A stretch of DNA of 36,869 bases from SBBG01 sp033717875 (GCA_033717875.1 JADDKJ010000034.1:1-36869); one strand, 5' to 3'; positions 23,371-32,999 are shown, counted from the stretch's first letter. Notes: generated by a model not told the origin, from the letters alone. Numbers and translations: made by a program.

Positions 23371-25419
23371 ATGACCCCGAACAACCCCCTCCTGGAAACG
23401 ACTATCCTGCCGCGCTTTGCCCATATCCGTCCCGAGCATGTCGAGCCTGCCATCGATCAGGTGCTGGCGGAAAGTCGTGCGCGGGTGGAGGCGTTGCTGG
23501 CGGCGGGCGGGCCTTATACCTGGGACACGCTGGTGCAGCCGCTGGAGGAGATGGGCGATCGGCTGGGGCGCGTGTGGTCGCCGGTCGGTCACATGAATTC
23601 GGTGGTCAACTCCGAGGCGTTGCGCGCGGCGTACAATGCCTGCCTGCCCAAGCTCAGCGAGTATTCCACCGAGATGGGGCAGAACGAGGCGCTGTACCGC
23701 GCCTACCAATCCATCGCCGAGGGGCCGGAGTATGGCCGTCTCGATACCGCGCAGAAGAAGATCATCGACAACGCGCTGCGCGATTTCCGCCTTTCCGGCA
23801 TTGCCCTCAGCGCCGAGCGCAAGGAACGCTACAAGACGATCATGCAGGAGCTGTCGGCGTTGTCCAGCAAGTTCGAGGAGAATCTGCTCGACGCCACGAA
23901 TGCCTGGAAGAAGGCGGTCGAAGACGAGACGCTGTTGTCCGGGCTGCCCGATTCGGCCAAGGCGATGGCGCGCCAGACCGCCGAGCGCGAAGGGCAAGCG
24001 GGTTGGCTGTTCACGCTGGAGTTCCCGTCGTATTTCCCGGTGATTACTTATGCCGACAACCGCGAACTGCGCCGCGAGATGTACGAGGCCTATGTGACGC
24101 GCGCCTCCGATTCCGGGCCGCACGCCGGAAGGTGGGACAACACTCCGGTGATGGAAAACATTCTGCGATTGCGCCACGAGGCGGCGCGGTTGCTCGGTTT
24201 CGCCAATTATGCGGGGCGTTCGCTCGCCACCAAGATGGCGGCCTCCGCCTCGCAGGTGCTGGATTTTCTGCATGATCTGGCAAAGCGCTCGCTGCCCATC
24301 GCGCGCCGCGATCTGGACGAGGTGCGCGCCTTCGCCCGTGACCAGCACGGCATGAGCGAACTGGAGGCGTGGGATATCCCCTATTACTCGGAGAAGCTGC
24401 GCCAGCACAAGTACGCCATCTCGCAGGAAGAACTCAAGCCTTATTTCCCGGAAGACCGTGCGCTGGCGGGCATGTTTGCCGTGGTACAGCGACTCTATGG
24501 CCTGGATATCCGCGAAGTCGAAGGCGTCGAGACCTGGCATCCCAATGTGCGTTTTTTCGAGATTCGCGATGCGCAAGGCGAGGTGCGCGGCCAGTTTTAT
24601 CTCGACCTCTACGCGCGTCCGCACAAGCGCGGCGGGGCGTGGATGGACGAGTGCATGACGCGCCGGCGCATGGCGCAGGGTGTGCAGATTCCGGTGGCCT
24701 ATCTCACCTGCAATTTCTCGCCGCCGATCGGCAGCGATCCCGCGCTGTTCACCCATGACGAGGTGCTTACCCTGTTCCACGAATTCGGCCACGGCCTGCA
24801 CCACATGCTTACCCGCGTCGATTATCCCTCGGTGGCCGGCATCAGCGGTGTGCCGTGGGACGCGGTGGAGCTGCCCAGCCAGTTCATGGAAAACTGGTGC
24901 TGGGAGCGTGAGGCACTGGATTTGATCGCCGGTCATTACCAGACCGGCGCGCCGCTGCCGCAGGCCATGTTCGAAAAAATGATCGCAGCGAAGAACTTCC
25001 AGTCCGGCATGCAGATGGTGCGGCAGATCGAATTTTCCATCTTCGACTTCCGCCTGCACCTGGAATACGATCCGTCCAGAGGCGGACGCATCTACGAGAT
25101 CCTCGACGAGGTGCGCCGGCAGGTGGCGGTGATCCGGCCGCCATCCTTCAACCGCTTCCCGCACAGCTTCGGCCATATCTTCGCCGGCGGCTATGCGGCG
25201 GGCTACTACAGCTACAAATGGGCCGAAGTGCTCTCGTCCGACGCCTTTTCCAGATTCGAGGAAAACGGCATCTTCGACCGCGCCACCGGTATCAAATTCC
25301 TCTCCGCCATTCTCGAACAGGGCGGTTCGCGCGATCCCATGGAGCTGTTCGTCGAATTCCGCGGCCGGGAGCCGCAGATCGACGCCTTGTTGCGGCATAG
25401 CGGGATCACGGCGGAGTAA
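23371..25419 (+). CDS. prlC: Oligopeptidase A (M3 zinc metallopeptidase)
   Basis: 682 residues, essentially the length of Escherichia coli PrlC/OpdA (680). The start MTPNNPLLETTILPRFAHIRPEHVEPAI matches the family N-terminus in pattern, favouring ATG 23371 over the in-frame ATG at 23317. The zinc site HEFGHGLHHM begins at His470 (HEXXH, His470/His474, catalytic Glu471), with the third ligand Glu in QFMENWCWE downstream, and the C-terminal HSFGHIFAGGYAAGYYSY motif is present. A cytoplasmic enzyme that degrades oligopeptides including cleaved signal peptides. It is not obviously part of the electron-transfer cluster; the next gene begins 10 bases after its stop. Confidence 0.96.
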   Translation: MTPNNPLLETTILPRFAHIRPEHVEPAIDQVLAESRARVEALLAAGGPYTWDTLVQPLEEMGDRLGRVWSPVGHMNSVVNSEALRAAYNACLPKLSEYSTEMGQNEALYRAYQSIAEGPEYGRLDTAQKKIIDNALRDFRLSGIALSAERKERYKTIMQELSALSSKFEENLLDATNAWKKAVEDETLLSGLPDSAKAMARQTAEREGQAGWLFTLEFPSYFPVITYADNRELRREMYEAYVTRASDSGPHAGRWDNTPVMENILRLRHEAARLLGFANYAGRSLATKMAASASQVLDFLHDLAKRSLPIARRDLDEVRAFARDQHGMSELEAWDIPYYSEKLRQHKYAISQEELKPYFPEDRALAGMFAVVQRLYGLDIREVEGVETWHPNVRFFEIRDAQGEVRGQFYLDLYARPHKRGGAWMDECMTRRRMAQGVQIPVAYLTCNFSPPIGSDPALFTHDEVLTLFHEFGHGLHHMLTRVDYPSVAGISGVPWDAVELPSQFMENWCWEREALDLIAGHYQTGAPLPQAMFEKMIAAKNFQSGMQMVRQIEFSIFDFRLHLEYDPSRGGRIYEILDEVRRQVAVIRPPSFNRFPHSFGHIFAGGYAAGYYSYKWAEVLSSDAFSRFEENGIFDRATGIKFLSAILEQGGSRDPMELFVEFRGREPQIDALLRHSGITAE

Positions 25420-25429
25420 GGTACTGATA

Positions 25430-27463
25430 ATGATTCGATGGGTAAAGGTTATGTTTTCCAGCATCGCTTATAAGCGCCATTCCGCGGAATGGACCAGAAG
25501 ACTCGCGGTCATTCTGGCCTTGTGCGCCGGCCCGTCGCTGGCCACGGCGGCGGCGCTCGCGCCGGAGCAGGTCGCTCTCATCAAGGAGGCGACCTTCGAG
25601 GTCATCGTCCCCAAGCCGGACGAGACGGGCATCACTTACGACCAGCCCATCAACTTCGATTTGCTGCCCTACGCCTATCGCAAGGACAAATTCATTCCCA
25701 TCGGCACAGCCTTTGCCGTGCCTAATGGCCTGGTGATGACGGCCGCCCATGTGCTCGGTCTGGAAAAGCGGCAGATGCACGGCATACCCAAAATTCGCGA
25801 CGCCAAGGGTGTGGTGTATGAGATAGACCGGATAGTCAAATACTCCTACGCGCGCGATTTCGTCGTATTCACCTTGAAGAGCGCGACGCCCGGCGCATTT
25901 CTCGCCACATCGGAAGCGGTGAAAATCAACGAAACGGTTTTTGCCGTGGGTAACGCGCTGGGGCAGGGTATCGTCATCCGCGACGGAAACTACACCTCCG
26001 ACACGCCGGAAGACCGCAACGGCGAGTGGAGCTGGATACGCTTTTCCGCCGCCGCTTCGCCGGGCAATAGCGGCGGTCCCCTGCTCGACAAGGATGGCAA
26101 GGTGGCTGGCATCGTGGTTGCGAAATCGCCGAACGAAAACCTGAACTATGCCCTGCCGGTCAACGAAGTCCTGAAAGCGCCAGCCAACCTGGCGGCCCTC
26201 AAGTGGCGAGCCACCTACCGGCTGCCCAATATGGACTTCCTGGATACCGACGAGATCGATCTGAAGATTGATTTGCCGCTGTCGGCCGCCGAGCTGAAAG
26301 AGAAGTTGCTGCCCAGGCTGGAAAAATTCCACGACGGCCAGCTTGCGGCGTTGCTGGTGCGCAATCGCGAAGAGCTTTTTCCCCAGGGCGCGGGTTCGAG
26401 GAAACTGCTAGCCACGACGCTGAATGTATCTCACCCGGCCGTCATCGGCAAAGGCGCCGATGGCGACTGGACGTTCATCAGAAACCAGTCGCCCCAGAGC
26501 AGCGATCTGGGCGCAAACGGGGTGCTGGACGGAACCAAGTTCGGAGATTTTTTGCTGCTGCGCCTGCGCAAACCGGACAACATCACCCTGAATGAATTGC
26601 TGAGCGATTCGAAGCAGTTCATGGATCTGCTGTTGAAGGCGATGCCGGTGCAGCGGCAAATCGGCTCCGAGACGCGGCGCGTGAAATCGCTGGGCAGCGC
26701 GGCGGACAGCCGGATTTTGCGTGACCGATATGGGCGCGCATGGCGGGCGCAGATTTGGAACATCCCGTTCCTGAACAGGCAATTCATCGCCTATAGCACG
26801 CCCACGCCCGAAGGCATGGTAACGATGATGGCGATGCCGTCCGTGGAGATGGCCTCTGACTTTGACAGAGACATGAAGGCATTGACCGATTTTCTCTACG
26901 TCAGCTATCACGGCACGGTCACGGAATGGCAAACCTTCCTCAGCCTCAAGGAACAGATGCCAGACCCGTTGCGCTCCCTCGCGCTGGAATACAGCGGCGC
27001 ATCGGTGTCTCTGAAGTCGGACCAGTTCGCGCTGGCGTGTGGCCCCGAATGTCTGGCGATCACACCCAAGTCGTTACTGTCGATCGGATTTTCCTTCAAC
27101 AACGAGGCCGGCAGGCTTGGGCTGCGCATCGCCGCCGCCGGATTGCGCGAGTCGATCAACTCGGAAAACACGCTCGCTTTATCGAAAGTGCTGCGCCCGC
27201 CGGAAGACTTGAATGAAGCGTTCAGAAAAGACTGGCTCCACGCCTCTGCCAGAAAAACCCCCTTCGACGGCGAGCCGGTATTCGAGCGAGGACGTACCGT
27301 CATCATGCGCCCTCTGGCGCGCAGCGGGGATGCGCAGCAAGGGAAAAACGCCGATGCCAACAGCCTGTTCGTTGCCTATTACTCGCAAGCGGGAGAGCAG
27401 AACAAGGAAGACTTCAAACGCAGATATTCCACACTGCTGGGACACATCGCCGTGTTTCCGTAA
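25430..27463 (+). CDS. Exported trypsin-like serine protease with large unknown C-terminal part
   Basis: 677 residues from ATG 25430 (ATG 25451 also possible); an upstream open frame lies inside prlC and is spurious. A signal peptide (RRLAVILALCAGPSLATAAA) is followed by a S1-type protease domain: His107 (VMTAAHVLG), Asp143 (YARDFVVF), Ser214 (ASPGNSGGPLLD), so the catalytic triad is complete. The remaining ~430 residues have no PDZ domain that I can see and no recognised motif; they are mixed alpha/beta by eye. This differs from DegP-type proteins. It follows prlC by 10 bases and may be cotranscribed. Likely periplasmic; substrate unknown. Confidence 0.82.
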   Translation: MIRWVKVMFSSIAYKRHSAEWTRRLAVILALCAGPSLATAAALAPEQVALIKEATFEVIVPKPDETGITYDQPINFDLLPYAYRKDKFIPIGTAFAVPNGLVMTAAHVLGLEKRQMHGIPKIRDAKGVVYEIDRIVKYSYARDFVVFTLKSATPGAFLATSEAVKINETVFAVGNALGQGIVIRDGNYTSDTPEDRNGEWSWIRFSAAASPGNSGGPLLDKDGKVAGIVVAKSPNENLNYALPVNEVLKAPANLAALKWRATYRLPNMDFLDTDEIDLKIDLPLSAAELKEKLLPRLEKFHDGQLAALLVRNREELFPQGAGSRKLLATTLNVSHPAVIGKGADGDWTFIRNQSPQSSDLGANGVLDGTKFGDFLLLRLRKPDNITLNELLSDSKQFMDLLLKAMPVQRQIGSETRRVKSLGSAADSRILRDRYGRAWRAQIWNIPFLNRQFIAYSTPTPEGMVTMMAMPSVEMASDFDRDMKALTDFLYVSYHGTVTEWQTFLSLKEQMPDPLRSLALEYSGASVSLKSDQFALACGPECLAITPKSLLSIGFSFNNEAGRLGLRIAAAGLRESINSENTLALSKVLRPPEDLNEAFRKDWLHASARKTPFDGEPVFERGRTVIMRPLARSGDAQQGKNADANSLFVAYYSQAGEQNKEDFKRRYSTLLGHIAVFP

Positions 27464-27478
27464 GGTTGGGGCTCTTAG

Positions 27479-28264
27479 ATGAAAATCGCCACCTGGAACG
27501 TCAACTCCCTGCGCGTGCGCCTGCCGCAAGTGCTGGACTGGCTTGCCGTCGAACAGCCGGATATTCTCGCGCTGCAGGAGACCAAGCTGGAGGACCAGAA
27601 CTTTCCCGCCACCGAGATCGGGGCTGCTGGTTACAAGGTGGTCTATTCCGGGCAAAAGACCTACAACGGTGTGGCGATCCTCAGTCGTGCCGAAGCGCGG
27701 GATGTGGTCAAGGATGTCCCCGATCTGGACGATCACCAGCGCCGCGTGCTGTTCGCCACCTATGGCGATGTGCGCGTGCTCAACGTCTATGTGCCGAATG
27801 GCGAAAGCGTCGGATCGGACAAATATGCCTACAAACTCGGCTGGCTGGACAAACTCACCGCCTATGTGCGGCAACAGCTCACCGCGCATCCGCGCCTGGT
27901 GCTGCTGGGGGACTTCAACATCGCCCCAGAAGACCGCGACGTGCACGACCCCAAGTTGTGGGAAGGCGCGGTGCTATTCTCCGAACCCGAGCGCACGGCC
28001 TTGCGCCATCTGCTCGATGCCGGATTGTGCGACACCTTCCGCCTGTTCGACCAGGAGCCCAATCAATTCACCTGGTGGGACTACCGCATGGCCGCCTTCC
28101 GCCGCAACATGGGCTTGCGCATCGACCACATCTTCGCCAGCTCCGCGTTGTGCGAGGCGTGCACCTCCTGCCGTGTCGACAAGGCGCCGCGCAAGCTGGA
28201 ACGGCCTTCCGACCATGTGCCGGTGGTGGCGGAGTTTGATTTGGGCAGTAGGGAAAGGTCATAA
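27479..28264 (+). CDS. xthA: Exodeoxyribonuclease III
   Basis: 261 residues of the AP endonuclease/exonuclease III family. The metal and active-site motifs are intact: WNVNSLR (Asn7), LQETK (Glu34), YNGVAILS, YVPNG, LLGDFNIAPED (Asp/Asn pair), WWDYR, GLRIDHIF and the closing SDHVPVV (catalytic Asp-His). It repairs abasic sites and trims 3' blocked ends in base excision repair. It starts 15 bases after the protease gene. Its stop overlaps the convergent sugar-kinase stop by six bases, so the two transcripts converge. Confidence 0.95.
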   Translation: MKIATWNVNSLRVRLPQVLDWLAVEQPDILALQETKLEDQNFPATEIGAAGYKVVYSGQKTYNGVAILSRAEARDVVKDVPDLDDHQRRVLFATYGDVRVLNVYVPNGESVGSDKYAYKLGWLDKLTAYVRQQLTAHPRLVLLGDFNIAPEDRDVHDPKLWEGAVLFSEPERTALRHLLDAGLCDTFRLFDQEPNQFTWWDYRMAAFRRNMGLRIDHIFASSALCEACTSCRVDKAPRKLERPSDHVPVVAEFDLGSRERS

Positions 28265-29119
28265 ATCCAGCCCCACCCTCCCGCATTTCTCCCCCGCCAG
28301 CCCACAGCCATAGCGCAGCGCCTCCGGCCAGGCAAGGCCGCTCAGGCGGGCATGGATGATACCGGCGTTGAAGGTGTCGCCCGCCCCAATCGTGTCCACC
28401 ACCCTTGGCGGCGGGAAGGCGGGGCTATGATGGATATTTCCGTCGCGGTCCAGGCCATACGCTCCCTCCTCGCCCCAGGCGCAGACCAGATCGGCCTCGG
28501 GCGCCAGGGCGGCGGCGTGATGCAACAGGGCTATGGCATCGGCAAAGCCGCGAGCGCGGGCGTAGTGGCGCGAGAACAGCAATACATCGGCGAGTGGAAA
28601 TAATTGCTCGATGTCGGGGCGGGGTTTTTCGACCTCGACCGAACGCGGTACGCTTGGCGCCTCGGCGCGCGCACGCTCCAGCATGCGGCGCGTGTCATCG
28701 ACGGCGCGGCCTTCGAAGTGCAGCCAACCGAGGGGCGAAAGATCGATCCGGCTGAAATCGGCAAATCCGAATTCGGGAAGGTCGCGGTAATGGACGATGG
28801 TGCGCGAGCCGTTGCGCTGATTCAGCACGATATACGAGGTCGGCACTTTGCCCTGCGGCCGGCGCACGCAGGCGCTGGCATCGATGTGGTGGCGGGCAAG
28901 GTCATCGAGGATATGCCTGGCATCCGGCTCGTCCGCCCACACCCCGCCCCATGCGCACTCATGGCCCAACTGGCTCAACACAACGAGCGTGTTGCTGGCA
29001 TTGCCGCCACGGCAGATACGCTGGCTCAAGGCGCGCACCTCGCCGTCTTCGGGCGGGTAACCGTCGACGGTATTGATGATGTCGAGCGTGGCGATGCCTA
29101 CGCCGAGAATGCGCGCCAT
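28259..29119 (-). CDS. PfkB-family sugar kinase (ketohexokinase-like)
   Basis: 286 residues of the ribokinase/PfkB fold. The N-terminal signature RICRGGNASNTLVVLSQLG (GG and N of motif 1) and the C-terminal DTIGAGDTFNAG, with the anion hole GAG and catalytic Asp248, are both present. The start ILGVGIATLDIINTVDGYP and the GRAVDDTRRMLERAR segment look like the ketohexokinase subgroup. Expected reaction is ATP-dependent phosphorylation of a sugar; the actual substrate is not determinable. It is downstream in a two-gene minus-strand unit, 6 bases after the zinc-ribbon membrane gene. Confidence 0.88.
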   Translation of the reverse strand: MARILGVGIATLDIINTVDGYPPEDGEVRALSQRICRGGNASNTLVVLSQLGHECAWGGVWADEPDARHILDDLARHHIDASACVRRPQGKVPTSYIVLNQRNGSRTIVHYRDLPEFGFADFSRIDLSPLGWLHFEGRAVDDTRRMLERARAEAPSVPRSVEVEKPRPDIEQLFPLADVLLFSRHYARARGFADAIALLHHAAALAPEADLVCAWGEEGAYGLDRDGNIHHSPAFPPPRVVDTIGAGDTFNAGIIHARLSGLAWPEALRYGCGLAGEKCGRVGLDL

Positions 29120-29125
29120 CGGCCG

Positions 29126-29428
29126 CTACTTTTGCGGGAGCGACTTCAGGATCGCCAAGGGCATGAATATGACATTGATGGATTCGATCACCGCCCACGT
29201 CGCCACAGCCACGGCATAATAGACCGGGTCGACCTGATACACATAAATGCTCGCGATCCATGCCGCGATCCAGACGTATATGAAATGCACCAGCATGACC
29301 GCCAGCGGCAGCGCCGACAGCCGGGCGCCACAGTGGCTGCAATGGACCGATTGCCACCAGCCGGCGCGGAATTTGTCCTGGAGGGAAATGGTGCGTTCGT
29401 TGCAGCGCGGACAGGTGAAATTTCGCAT
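29126..29428 (-). CDS. Small zinc-ribbon membrane protein
   Basis: 100 residues. An N-terminal zinc ribbon CPRC...CSHC (Cys at ~6, 9, 30, 33) is followed by two hydrophobic segments (LPLAVMLVHFIYVWIAAWIA and YYAVAVATWAVIESINVIFM), so two or so transmembrane helices with the ribbon on the cytoplasmic side. This resembles a widespread family of uncharacterised small zinc-ribbon membrane proteins in proteobacteria. First gene of the minus-strand pair with the PfkB kinase; divergent from the ankyrin gene. Confidence 0.75.
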   Translation of the reverse strand: MRNFTCPRCNERTISLQDKFRAGWWQSVHCSHCGARLSALPLAVMLVHFIYVWIAAWIASIYVYQVDPVYYAVAVATWAVIESINVIFMPLAILKSLPQK

Positions 29429-29471
29429 GTCACTTCTCTTGGGGAGAAAAGCACGATTTTTTCACAAGCGA

Positions 29472-29500
29472 AATTGTTCGTCCATCCCATCTGCTAGAAT
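29472..29500 (+). promoter_or_regulatory. Candidate promoter of the ankyrin gene
   Basis: An extended -10 element TGCTAGAAT about 45-50 bases before the ankyrin start, with TTGTTC 15 bases upstream as a poor -35. It lies in the divergent gap 29429-29548, which holds no gene. Confidence 0.4.
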
Positions 29501-29548
29501 TAAAGGCGCCTTGAACTTCCCAATGATCCCCTCATCCAAGAGAAAATA

Positions 29549-30118
29549 ATGGTCCGCCGCAGAATCCTTGCCATCGTCACGCTCATGGTCGCCGCACTGG
29601 CCGTTCTTTTCCTGGCCGGAGGCGACAAGAATACGCCCTTGATGCAAAAAATCGTCGGTGGCGACACAACGGCGGTCAAGCGGATGCTTGACCAGGGCGC
29701 GGATGTCAACGCGAAAAACCGCTATGACTGGACCGCGCTGATGCACGCGGCGCGGCTGGGCAACAAGGAAATCACGGACCTGCTGCTCGCCCACGGCGCT
29801 CAAGTGGACATCAAGGACAATATGGGCTGGACACCGCTGATACGCGCGGCGCAAAAGGGACACAAAGACATCGTGGTCGCGCTGCTCAACCGCGGGGCGA
29901 ACATCAACGCTCAGGAAAACAGCGGCGGCACCGCGCTGCACTGGGCGGCCTATGACGGACATACCGAGGTCGTCAAGCTGCTGCTCGCCAAGGGCGCCGA
30001 CATCGACATCAAAAACCAGGAAGGCATGACGGCGCTCATGCTGGCCCTCAAGGAAGACCACACCGACGCCGCGAATCTCCTCAACCAGGCAAGGCGCGAG
30101 AAAGGAGGACAGTTGTAA
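29549..30118 (+). CDS. Exported or membrane-anchored ankyrin-repeat protein
   Basis: 189 residues: an N-terminal hydrophobic segment (LAIVTLMVAALAVLFLAGG) serving as signal peptide or anchor, then four to five ankyrin repeats: NTPLMQKIVGGDTTAVKRML, DWTALMHAARLGNKEITDLLL, GWTPLIRAAQKGHKDIVVALL, GGTALHWAAYDGHTEVVKLLL and GMTALMLALKEDHTDAANLL. A protein-binding scaffold, most likely periplasmic. One base separates its stop from the next start, so the two are cotranscribed. Confidence 0.88.
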   Translation: MVRRRILAIVTLMVAALAVLFLAGGDKNTPLMQKIVGGDTTAVKRMLDQGADVNAKNRYDWTALMHAARLGNKEITDLLLAHGAQVDIKDNMGWTPLIRAAQKGHKDIVVALLNRGANINAQENSGGTALHWAAYDGHTEVVKLLLAKGADIDIKNQEGMTALMLALKEDHTDAANLLNQARREKGGQL

Positions 30119-30119
30119 T

Positions 30120-30542
30120 ATGGCATCGCTTGAAAAACTCAGCCTATACGCGCTCACCGCGCTCCTCGCCGCCGGCATCTCCGCCTGTGAAGGTCAACGC
30201 CCAACGACCGCCGCTCCTCTTGATGATGAGACCACGCTGCAAAAACTCGCCACAGCCTATCATGCCGTGGAAGAGCAGGAACATCTGGAAATGCCTCCCG
30301 CCAATCTGCCACCCGAAAAACGGAAAAAATTTGTCGACATGGTGTTCGCACAGGCCGGCTACAACTATGCCGCAACACTCGACAAGATCGCCACCGGCAA
30401 CGCAAATCTGGCGGAAAAACGCATCCGGGACATGGCCGAACTACTGCTGATGCCACATAGAAATTCGTCGATAGCGCTGGATGAAATCTACTCCGCGGAG
30501 GAAGTCAAAGACATCCGGGCGCTTGAAAGCAAGATGAAATAG
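30120..30542 (+). CDS. Small lipoprotein of unknown function
   Basis: 140 residues with a lipoprotein signal (LYALTALLAAGISAC-EGQ). The mature part is helical and charged (LQKLATAYHAVEEQEHLEMPPANLPPEKRKKFVDMVF, NLAEKRIRDMAELLLMP), with no recognised domain. It is linked to the ankyrin gene by a one-base gap and may work with it. The stop codon coincides with the left end of the ISL3 element at 30542, so the natural C-terminus could have been changed by the insertion. Confidence 0.75.
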   Translation: MASLEKLSLYALTALLAAGISACEGQRPTTAAPLDDETTLQKLATAYHAVEEQEHLEMPPANLPPEKRKKFVDMVFAQAGYNYAATLDKIATGNANLAEKRIRDMAELLLMPHRNSSIALDEIYSAEEVKDIRALESKMK

Positions 30543-31883
30543 GACTCTTTTGAAAAGCGAGTGGGTCACGCAGCATGAGGGTTAAATCTCTGGAAATCGA
30601 GTTTGCCAGCGATGAGGAAGATCACCGTGCGCATTGTCTTAATGTTGGTGTAACCACGCGCACGGCGCTTGGCCGCCTGAAAAAGACCGCTGAGCGCTTC
30701 GAGGAAACCATTCGTTTGCCGGGTCTGCGCCCAAGCCACGACGCCTTCGAAATGAGCGCGAATCATCCGGGCGACCTCTTTCATCGGTTCGACCTTGGAA
30801 CGCATCACATTGGTACACCATTGCCAAAGCAAGGTGGAAACGACATTGATTTGTTTACGGTCGAGAATCTCGCGCAACTGCTCGCGGTACAGCCAGGCTT
30901 TGGCAGTGCGCTTGGTGGTGACATGAGCGATCAGCGCATCCAGGTCGGCGAACTGACTGGCCGATAGCTTGCTTCTGTCCTTGAGCAGCGCCCAGCGCAG
31001 TCCCTTCAGCGCCGGATCAGTTTTTTGCTCGGTACGGGCGCATCTTGTCGACGGCGGCCGAGGCATGGGCAATGACATGGAACTTGTCGAACGTAATGCG
31101 GGCGTCGGGCAGGTGATCGGTGAGGCCTTTGATGAAAGCGGGCGACTGTCGATACTGGCAGAATTGATCTGGCTGGCGATGTCAGCCTAGGCGGCCAGAT
31201 ACTGAGCAAACGCTTCGACGGTCTTGGCATCGCGCCCTTCGGTAACGAACACCACCTTGCGCGCTTGAGCATCGGCAACCAAGGTCAGATAGTCATGCCC
31301 GCGCTGGCAGGTGGTTTCGTCAATGGCAACGGCGCGGACATCGGACAAGTCGGCCGCGCCCATGGCCAGCTCCACATACTTGGCGCAAATGGCATACACC
31401 CGATGCCAGGATTCGCCCACGATTCTGGCGACGGCGGCGAAAGACATCTGCCGGGCCAGCATGAGCACCAGCGCCTCGAACAACAGCGTAAAAGCCGGAC
31501 AGTTTACCCGCCCAATCCGGTTCGATCAGGGCAACCCTGCCGTCCGGCAGTCTGACACGCGGCACACGGACTTCGAGATGGCACTCATGCTGAAAGAAGT
31601 TCAAATGCCGGTAGCGCTTGATCTGGGTGTCGTGAACAGGATGCGAGCCCTCAATGCCGGGATAGGTGAAGCGGCTACCGACAACGAAGTCGATGTGGAT
31701 GGACAGGCGTTTCTGTCCGGCATCGAAATCGACGCCTTTGATGTACCAAGGGTCGGCAATACCAAGAGCGGCTTCAAAGATTTGGTTCTGCATTGTTGCT
31801 CTCTCACAACAAAAGGAAAGCGGGATCATGTCGCATGTGCCGCCTGAAATAAACCATTACCCACTCGAAATTCAAAAGAGGCT
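30542..31883 (-). mobile_element. Decayed ISL3-family insertion sequence
   Basis: The ends are imperfect inverted repeats of about 28 bp. The left end (30542-30569) contains ctcttttgaa and cgagtgggt; the right end (about 31856-31883, complementary strand) has the same two blocks with three different bases between them. No convincing target duplication is seen. It carries one transposase reading frame on the minus strand, broken in several places. It forms the border between the GC-rich chromosome and the AT-rich cassette, and its right end touches the stop codon of the amidinotransferase gene. Confidence 0.75.
30566..31829 (-). pseudogene. ISL3-family transposase, multiple frameshifts
   Basis: Read from 31829 downward: the N-terminal part (ADPWYIKGVDFDAGQKRL, HPVHDTQIKRYRHLNFFQHE) is in one frame. 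The next part (FEALVLMLARQMSFAAVARI, AVAIDETTCQRGHDYLTL) begins near 31483 in another frame. A TAG occurs near 31187 after AQYLAA; the expected SPAFIKG...TFDKFHVIAHA stretch (about 31150-31050) is again shifted, and the last part (TEQKTDPALKGLRWALLKD to KLDFQRFNPHAA) is in a third segment. Catalytic Asp in AIDET is present, but no continuous product can be made. The usual N-terminal zinc-ribbon cysteines are absent from this copy. Confidence 0.88.
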
Positions 31884-32955
31884 AAAAATAAGATTGCAAC
31901 TCTCCTCGTCGCCGTACATCCAAGGTAGCACAATGGAAGCCGCCTAAAAATGGATAATAACTCTCAAAAGATATGGGAATAGGTTTAAAGCCCCATTTTT
32001 TTAATGCTTTAATCATGGGCTCTTGGGATTTTTCTACAACCACTCGTTCTTCATCCAGCATGAGCACATTCATGGCGATCCATTTACTGACTGCTTTGAC
32101 AGGATTTTTAATTGGAAAGGGCTCTGGTGCCACAAAGATTTCCCAACTCTTAAGAATAGGAGGTAGTTTTGTTACATCAATATAGTCAGGACTAATAAGT
32201 ACTTTTCCAGGTGCCAAGGGCATAAAAGTTGTGTCGATATGAATAGCCTTGGGGTTGCGTGTTTCAATGATATGGAGACGATATTCGTCACCCAAATGGC
32301 GCTGTAACCAAAAAATTCCAAAATCATTCGTTACATGACTTTTTTGAACAAAGATGTCACGTCCGCAACGCACGAAATCGGCTGCATCGAATACCGGCTC
32401 AGACTCAGTGAGCACATAACTCATGGGTTCACCTGGCTCGGGAAAACGGTGTTCCGATTTGTATAATTCATTACGCAATTGTGGCTTCGGCGCAGCACTC
32501 CAGCGCGCACCCTTTTGAAAGTACTCTTTAAACAAAGTACGATAGGCTGAAGATTCAAAATAACGTCCACGGTCTGCCATCGGAGTTTCAATTATCTGAT
32601 CAGCGATCACAAGAAATGGATCACGTGGATTAGCCGCACAAAAACCATGGGGCATCTCCCAATCGGGCGTAGCATAGGGTTGGTTGTAATCTACGATATC
32701 AGGGCGGCGTACACTAACACCTTCCATTACAAGGATGTGGATAAACTCATCCAATTCTCTTTGTGCCGCTTCCACCATGTGCTTGGGGTAAGGCACTCCA
32801 GCTCCTCCAACGGCCGCAGTGATTTCATCCCACTCTCCTGGCAGCACAGTATGCCCATTAATTATATTCCAAGATGAGAATGTTGCAGACTCTAACCTAC
32901 CTACAATAACCTCTTCCAATGGATCCCATTCATTACAGCTCCAGACCACAGACAT
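31882..32955 (-). CDS. Arginine:glycine amidinotransferase-like enzyme
   Basis: 357 residues, full length for bacterial AGAT-type enzymes. The family core is clear: VFDAADFVRCGRDIFVQKS, HVTNDFGIFWLQRHL, HIDTTFMPLAPGKVL and the C-terminal GGFHCATLDVRRRGELQSYF. The catalytic triad is intact: Asp190, His239, Cys342, with the same spacing as the vertebrate enzyme GATM (Asp254/His303/Cys407). Such enzymes move the amidino group of arginine to an amine, classically glycine, giving guanidinoacetate; relatives (CyrA, SxtG) start natural-product pathways. AT-rich and codon use unlike the upstream region, on the same strand as the methyltransferase and radical SAM genes. The stop abuts an ISL3 end. The acceptor substrate is unknown. 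Confidence 0.9.
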   Translation of the reverse strand: MSVVWSCNEWDPLEEVIVGRLESATFSSWNIINGHTVLPGEWDEITAAVGGAGVPYPKHMVEAAQRELDEFIHILVMEGVSVRRPDIVDYNQPYATPDWEMPHGFCAANPRDPFLVIADQIIETPMADRGRYFESSAYRTLFKEYFQKGARWSAAPKPQLRNELYKSEHRFPEPGEPMSYVLTESEPVFDAADFVRCGRDIFVQKSHVTNDFGIFWLQRHLGDEYRLHIIETRNPKAIHIDTTFMPLAPGKVLISPDYIDVTKLPPILKSWEIFVAPEPFPIKNPVKAVSKWIAMNVLMLDEERVVVEKSQEPMIKALKKWGFKPIPISFESYYPFLGGFHCATLDVRRRGELQSYF

Positions 32956-32999
32956 TTCTTATCCATATCCTTATTAATAAAAAACGGGTCTACGCGGAA

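Noticed and set aside
25193..25429. N-terminal extension of the protease frame into prlC
   Set aside because: It overlaps 230 bases of prlC in another frame; the signal peptide and a good start lie at 25430.
23194..25464. 756-codon open frame antisense to prlC
   Set aside because: Shadow of the PrlC reading frame in GC-rich DNA; the plus strand matches oligopeptidase A throughout.
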